NCBI GenBank assembly: GCA_026119935.1
Contig: JALRMH010000010.1
Location: 620,001 to 684,000 of the forward strand
Reading direction: 5' to 3'
DNA length: 64,000 bases
Origin: Endothia cerciana
Lineage: Eukaryota > Ascomycota > Sordariomycetes > Diaporthales > Cryphonectriaceae
Part shown: in pieces, positions 58,048 through 64,000 of the stretch
Numbering within the stretch: the stretch's first letter is position 1
Layout of the letters: each line of letters opens with the position of its first letter
Translations under genes and position numbers: made by a program
The notes under the pieces: model-generated
Database searches by the model: none
What the model saw: the letters and a program-made list of their open reading frames with translations, nothing else
Told to the model about the DNA's origin: nothing

Positions 58048-60886
58048 ATGTCTGCTCTCAAGCTGGACCAGCCATTGTACAAACTGTATGAGGTGAGTCG
58101 ACCGCTGCCCAGCCATTCAAGCCCGTCATCATGCGAGATTCCCTATCCCTTCTCAAGCCATTCCGAGGCACACCTTGGCCGGCGAAGAGGCGCATCGCCT
58201 ATCCACGAAAATAGTCAGCACTCAGATCCTCAACTCGGGGAGAGTCCTTGTAATCAGGATCCAACCTCTTATTAAAGCCCCGCCGTGTTCTCGGCCCATT
58301 TCGAAGGGGAACAAGTTCCATTGGCACTCTAGATCTTGTTTTTGCTGACTTATGAAAATGCACACAGCCGGGATATCATCCGCAACAAACAATCATCGTC
58401 GATTCCGACGCCCTCGAATCACCAGATACTGTGACTCTTCGATACGAAGAGGAGGCAGCTGCGCGAGCCAACGGCGGAGGAGGGGACCTGCGAGGTGGCT
58501 CGTCCCCGGATCTCCTGCCTATGGCGGCATTTAAGCCTCATCCACCCCAGATGCATGGTTAGTCGTGGGAACCACCCCCCCCCCTCCCGGAAGGGACTTG
58601 TCCCAGCGGCTCTAGCAGTGTACCAGCATTGCAGCATCAGGTTCTAACCTGTAGGTTCTCTTCGCAGGGTTCTCAGAGTCCTCCTATAGCCAGTACAGCC
58701 CCCAGAGCCTCCCTCAGGGACAAATCCGGCAGCAGACCGAAAATGCCGCCTCACAGATGAACCACCTCGCCTACGCGGCAAACAACGCAGCAGCGGTCGC
58801 GGCGAATACTCAGGCTTCATACAACTTTGGCCTGTCTCCATCTGGATTCTCAGCTCAGGGAATCGCGCAGCCGAGCGCGGGCCCGAGTGGCACCAAGGTG
58901 CAACTGCGAATCTCGGGTCACTACGACATCATGTCCCTGACCACGACGACACCATTTGCATGGGTGCTCTTTGGCAGCGCCCCGCAAAAGACACCCGCGC
59001 AGATACTGAAGGAGTCACAAGATTCCAACGGGGCATGTACTTACTGCGTTACGGCGGAGGCGCCTCCTTTCATGGTGACGAACTGGCAGGACACGTCCAG
59101 CGTGCCTCTGACGGTGGTGATCGAGAGCACGGATGGGAACGAGCTCGCACGGGTCGGTTCTGCCGGGTCATTTACATATACGGACGCAACAGGTGGTGCG
59201 GCGGACCTGTCCCAAGGGGCGGCCAGCCCACATGACAACTCCGTCACGCGAAGGAGCACGACCCGGACCCCCCCGTCACATGAGCACGAGACAGCGGCCC
59301 TCCAGGTCAACAGCCCCCCATCACTCACTGTCCGCACGAGTGCCACCACCAGCCCTACGACTGAACACCTTCCCGGCACACAGCAACTCGCGGGCCACCA
59401 CCATGTCGCAGACCCCTCTACAAATACCTACGGCTATCCCCCTGCTGCCGTCGCTTCCGCCCAGTCGCAGATGCAGGTACCGCAGGCACAGCCGACGACT
59501 AGTTTCGGAACTGCGGCAGCGTACGGCCAGAGTAATGACACGATGCTTCACGCGTACCGGACCTCCAATTATGCGCATCACCACAACCAACACCACAGTT
59601 ACCAAAGGAGTCCCACGTCGCTTCGTTCACCCCACCATGGCCTGGGCGGCTGGGCCACTTACGGGGCGCTCGAGGGCCGCAGCTCCTCAGGATACTCCTC
59701 CGCCCACCACACATCTATCACAAGGCCGAGCCTGACGCCCTCGCTGCCCATGCCCGGCGGTGGACCGCCGACCCTGGTGCGCACGACGAGTCTCCCTCAG
59801 GGCAACCAGGCCATGGGCCTTGGGCCTGGCTACGGTCCTTTCGGGACCCATAACAAGGCCGTCCTTCACATCCCGGGCAACCTCGAGTCGATGGGAACGA
59901 ACTGGACAGCCGAGGAGTGGGAGAACAAGAGGCGGATCGTCATGTTCAAGAGATCACAAAACGGCAACCGCCTGACCGCGACCTTCCGGGCGGTCCCTAT
60001 CAACGAGCGGCCTCCCAACAACATATACATCAGCTGCATCTGGTGGGAGGAGAAGCAGGAGTGTTTCGTCACCTCTGTCGACACGATTCACCTTCTGGAA
60101 CAGCTCGTGGCGGCACCGAATAGGTTCACAGTCGAGGAGAAGAACCGGATACGGCGCAACCTCGAAGGCTTCAAGCCCCTGACGGTCAGCAAGGCAAAGG
60201 CGGAGTCGGAAGAGTTCTTCAAGATCATCATGGGCTTCGGGAACCCGAAGCCGAGGAATATCGAGAAGGACGTCAAGGTGTTCCCGTGGAAAATCCTGGG
60301 GCCGGCGCTCAAGAAGATCATCTCAAAGTACAGCGCATCGCCCTCATCCACGATTTCTCAATCCACACACCATCCCCACCTGTTGACCCCAGTCAGCGTC
60401 AGCGGCAACTATGGACTCCCTCCGACGCCGACGACAGCGACGGACCCAACGAGCGCGACGGGCTACATTGGCAGCGCAGGCCTGTCCCACCACGGGTCCC
60501 TCTCAGACAGCATCCCTTCCCCGAGATCACTCACGGGGGGCATGCACTCTTCATGGAATGCATATTCAGCGCCGGGACGTGACGTTAGTCGCGCCTTATC
60601 GCCTACCGGTGCCCTGAAGACGGCATCCCCAAACCCCAGCTCCAGCCTCCGATTATCTGCGCTACCCACGGCATATGACACAAGAAGTTCGCAGGGTGGA
60701 ATTACAAGTAACTACGGTCTGCCATCCCAGAACAGCCACCATGGACTGCCGGGGCCACAACAACAGGGGCATGCTGGCCGGTGGGACTACAGTGTGAATG
60801 CAATATCAGACACGACGGGTACATACGGCAGTACTCGTGGAGGGTATGATTACGGATACGGAGACGTGGCTAGCCAGAGAGCGTGA
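58048..60886 (+). CDS. medA: Medusa-like developmental regulator (MedA)
   Basis: Fungal transcriptional regulator of conidiation and development (A. nidulans MedA, Fusarium Ren1, Magnaporthe Acr1). Exons 58048-58092 (MSALKLDQPLYKLYE), 58368-58557 and 58668-60886; introns of 275 nt (GTGAGT...CACAG, phase 0) and 110 nt (GTTAGT...CGCAG, phase 1) give 817 aa. The conserved block lies at about 474-633: NWTAEEWENKRRIVMFKRSQ, FRAVPINERPPNNIYISCIW, FTVEEKNRIRRNLEGFKPLT and MGFGNPKPRNIEKDVKVFPW. An N-terminal conserved part (VQLRISGHYDIMSLTTTTPF, then WVLFGSAP) and long Ser/Thr/His-rich disordered stretches flank it. Located in a gene-poor region with a long upstream space, which suits a complex control region. 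Confident family call. Confidence 0.93.
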
Positions 60887-63876
60887 TCAGGTGATGGAAG
60901 GGGGTAAGGGGACCATGGCCATAGAGAAGACGAGGCGGTAGAAGTCGAAGAGATTGGCCAGAGATGGTGGGTGTAATAATCTGGACAGACGCGAGTGTTC
61001 GCCCAGCCAACCCACGGGACAGGTAAACTCCGACAAATGCAAAGGTAGAGAGAAGAGGCAAGCGAGAGGCAAGCGAGAGGCAACAAGCGGGACGAGAGGC
61101 AACCTGACAGAGATACCTACCAACGTAGTACGTACCTGCTTGCTTGAATTTATCACTACGTAGTAATGGACAAATTACTCCAGCTCCACCGCTTTAAGTT
61201 TGCGCGCCTGTTCATACATACCCTGAAGACTTGGCAGGGCACAGTTTATGCACGCAAGTTATCTACATCATAGCGTAGATGACAGGCAGGGCAATTTTCT
61301 ACTTCTTTCCCCCCCCTCAGAACAATCAAAGACGATAGCGAAGCGCGCGAGCCGAGCAGGATCCCAACCCCCTTCACGAAGATACCTACTTGCAGAACCC
61401 AGACCATTCTTGCCAAGTTTTGCACTGCGCTCACGTCAACGTTAAGAGGCCGTTTGTATGCGGCCAGCCGGCGCGAGGCGAGCAACCCCACGAGCGCTGT
61501 GACCACCTCGGATCTTCCGACTGCCAACCTTTCGTGCATCGCATCTGCGAAACTCCCGAGGCGCACAAGACTTTCCACAACAGTCGCATGGAGTGTGGAT
61601 CTCGTCGATGCAATTGGTGGTGGGCAGCCAGCCGTCATGTGGGTGCTTGCGGCCAATCACCTCGTCATCCCCACCCCCTTCACGAACGCCCCTAGGCTGC
61701 ATCCGAGGGCCCGTAGTTCGCAGTAGGGGTCAGTCGACCTAGGGCAGGGCACATCTAATGAGTCGTGACACGTCCTGATGAGGGCCCTGTCAAAGATGTC
61801 CCCTCGCCAGCAGACGCCTCGACATCGTCGACCGTCCCTACCGATCCACACACAACTGATTCGGAGGGTACCCTGAGGAAGGCTTCCTCGTGCAGACATG
61901 GATCAACACCACCACGCAGGGTCTGGACAGATACACACCTGCCTGGCAACCTCTCGAGCTGCCCTTCCGCGATCTGGGGGGGGAGGGCGAGTCTGGCCAT
62001 CGTCCTCCTTCTCCATCACCCCCACATCCACCCATCCCCTGGATGCCTAAAGTGCGCCGCCCGTTGGTCGAGTATGTGGGCTCCCGCCGCCGCGCTTAAT
62101 CGGATTACGGGCCCTACTGCACGTTTCGAGCCACACTGAAGATACCATGCACGACGAATATCGTAGACGTCACTAATGTGGGAGTTTCAGCTCTCTCTCG
62201 CCCTCCCTGGGACTACTTCGGACAGGGCGACGGCGAGGACGAAAATGGTTCGCACCTGGTGCCGTCACCAGGGGAAGTTTTGTCACCACGCTGTCTGGTC
62301 ATGATACTTACTGCTCCGGGAGTGCAGCGGGGTCTGATCAACACAGGCATGTCTGCTGACGGAAGACGAGATTAAAGATATGGTGGTCGATCAAGGCCGG
62401 AATCATCACGAACTCCCGCCATCCCTGCTCACCTGCATCTGTCTCATGCGGGATCTGCCTCGTCTGCTGCTTGCTTAAGTTGGGTTTCCCGTGGGAAATG
62501 TCGGCTACTACCGTGCGCAAAGCCATGTCCAGAACATCTCCGACACTGTCGAATCAAATGATCTGGTGCATGTGAGATCTCCGAGCAGACAGCCCGCACC
62601 ACATTACCTGAAACGGCCTCTCTCGCGTCCGACCTCTCAAGGCGATGCTCGACACTTTTGGCGTGTCTGATTGGCCATGGTGACGCAACCACTAAGACGA
62701 TGAGGATCCTGTATCAAGGTCCGTCGGCAGCATGCTGGCAGGGTCCTTTGCAGATATTCCCTGCTTCCTTCCATGCATGCATGTCAACTCCTGATACGAC
62801 AGAATGAAGTGCGTGAGCGTTCTGTTGCCTTCAGAATGCCCATGTTCTGGTGATGGGAAACCCAGATTCGTGTCGTCATGAAGATTCGAGGTTGCTGGGC
62901 ATAAACCGCTTACAGGTGCCCAGCCTGGCTATCCAGACTCACAGATGCCGCCAGTGACCATTCGGCGTCTTAGATGGCAGAAGAAATGCCGCCAGTATTC
63001 GACAAACCCCTTGCATGCTGTGCGTGTAGCGGTGTGGGCTCCTCTTCGTCCGGAGCCGTCCGAAAGCCCGCGAAAGCCCGTCGTCCCTGTTCTTGACTCA
63101 TGTGAGGTCTAGACCTGGTGAGGACTCGCGATACTTGTTTTCTATTTCAAGGCTCACCACCTCTTCCAAAGCCGCCCACTGCGACGCTACGATATCATGA
63201 TCTGCGCTGCGTTCCACCAATCCAGCTCCATATCTGCTGCCACACATATAGCTCGCGCAGCAGACCACTTCTTACTTTCTGGATGGATGGTTCCATGCAT
63301 ACAATACTGCTGCTGTCTAGATACTTTTGATCTAACGTGCTTCAAAATGGATCGTGTTGCGAAGCAAAGTAGTCGAGTACTTGTGTACTAGACAGGTTTC
63401 CGAGGTTTTAGTGTTGCGTGGGTGTTTCTCCCGATTTTCTCGAGGGGCCACTTAAGTACTTGGGAATGCTCAATCCATCCAAAATGGGGGGACAATTTAA
63501 GCTGGACCACCATTATTGGTAGGTTTTCTCTGTGCGGATCTTAGGATGTTAACTGGCCCCTCCGGATGTTCCATGTCCCGGGTAGAGACCACGAATGTTT
63601 GATCTACTTTAGGGCTCTTGACTCGTGCTGAACAACGAGACAAGAGCCCTAAAATAGATCAAACATGGTGAGCACGGTTGCACATAGGAAGAAGCTCGCC
63701 CAGGGCTCTTTATACAACATCTCCAAATAATGATGATAGTGATATTTCCCAAGTCATGTCTGCGCGTCCATGGTGTGAGCAGCAGGTCCCTATGCTTTCA
63801 CCAAATACCCTGCAGCCTCATCCATGACCTTTTGATTCATCTGTTCCCGGAATCAGCCCTGCCCTCCCTCTTCGCG
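60887..63876. other. Gene-free stretch downstream of medA
   Basis: About 3 kb holding the medA 3' UTR and the 3' side of the right-edge oxidoreductase. Open frames up to 136 codons (61246-61656, minus) show no domain. A strong hairpin lies at 63595-63666. Confidence 0.5.
63595..63666. repeat. 72-nt near-perfect hairpin (inverted repeat)
   Basis: Arms 63596-63620 and 63641-63665 are complementary over 25 bases with one mismatch (C against A at the changed position; arms read ...CTACTTTAG... and ...CTATTTTAG...). One more A/T pair at 63595/63666 extends the stem. Inside, CTCGT (63622-63626) pairs with ACGAG (63635-63639), leaving an 8-nt loop. It lies about 210 nt 3' of the oxidoreductase stop codon on the minus strand. 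Could be a MITE remnant, a small-RNA precursor or a 3'-end structure. Confidence 0.85.
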
Positions 63877-64000
63877 TCATCCAGCCGGTCTCACACTCTG
63901 TGGGTTATGAAAGATATCTTTTAGATCCCAGTCGCGCTTGACTCGCTCCAGCCTGGGGAGATTTGATCCCCAGTAATACTCCTGAGCCAGTACCATCGGA
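63877..64000 (-). CDS. Berberine-bridge-type FAD-linked oxidoreductase, C-terminal end only
   Basis: Only the last 40 codons are in the window; the gene continues past the right edge. The readable end, YYWGSNLPRLERVKRDWD followed by DIFHNPQSVRPAG and stop (63877-63879), matches the BBE C-terminal domain, where YxGxNxxRL and the D-P/K-x-x-F-x-x-P-Q-S block close the flavin pocket. Such secreted or vacuolar flavoproteins oxidise sugars, alcohols or secondary metabolites, and often sit in metabolite clusters. The substrate is unknown. Confidence 0.85.
   Translation of the reverse strand, partial: PMVLAQEYYWGSNLPRLERVKRDWDLKDIFHNPQSVRPAG

Noticed and set aside
61246..61656. 136-codon minus-strand frame downstream of medA
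   Set aside because: No recognisable family, no splice-supported extension and it lies in the probable 3' UTR/intergenic region.

Overview
The window is nuclear DNA of a filamentous ascomycete (Pezizomycotina, most likely a Sordariomycete). This rests on short introns of 50-90 nt with GTRNGT-type donors and CTNAC-like branch points, GC-rich coding exons between AT-richer intergenic DNA, and families typical of these fungi: a CE5 acetylxylan esterase, rhodopsin-domain (Pth11/SAT4-like) membrane proteins, a UstYa-type DUF3328 oxidase, a medusa (MedA) developmental regulator and a berberine-bridge-type flavoprotein. Most gene models below were built by hand from splice sites and reading phase. 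No genus can be named from the sequence alone.

Left part (1-30 kb). A secreted acetylxylan esterase cut by the window edge is followed by a membrane-anchored, lectin-like beta-propeller protein (-), a rhodopsin-domain gene with doubtful frame continuity (-), a gene-free gap, a small secreted cysteine-rich protein (+), a nuclear DHH-family phosphoesterase (+), POP4 of RNase P/MRP (-), a PlsB/GNPAT-type acyltransferase ending in a peroxisomal-type tripeptide (+) and mitochondrial-type pantothenate synthetase PAN6 (-, convergent). After an AT-rich gap come an FAD monooxygenase and a UstYa-like oxidase on the same strand, which together look like a small oxidative secondary-metabolism module. Next are a stretch with possible gene remnants, a BTB/POZ-domain protein and a second rhodopsin-domain protein.

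Middle part (30-44.5 kb). This is mostly housekeeping: a TPR protein of the TTC27/Emw1 family (-), a long GYF-domain protein with three exons (-), a GAP1-like amino-acid permease with five exons (+) and a tiny single-pass membrane protein (-).

Right part (44.5-64 kb). About 13.6 kb holds no gene I can support. It ends in the pyrimidine-rich upstream region of the medA-like regulator (58048-60886), an arrangement expected of a developmental regulator with a large control region. Beyond medA lie about 3 kb of gene-free DNA, a striking near-perfect 72-nt hairpin at 63.6 kb, and the C-terminal end of a berberine-bridge-type oxidoreductase that runs off the right edge. The observations most worth checking are the hairpin, the medA upstream region, the FAD/UstYa pair, the peroxisomal signal on the acyltransferase and the in-phase, His-rich intron of the secreted protein.
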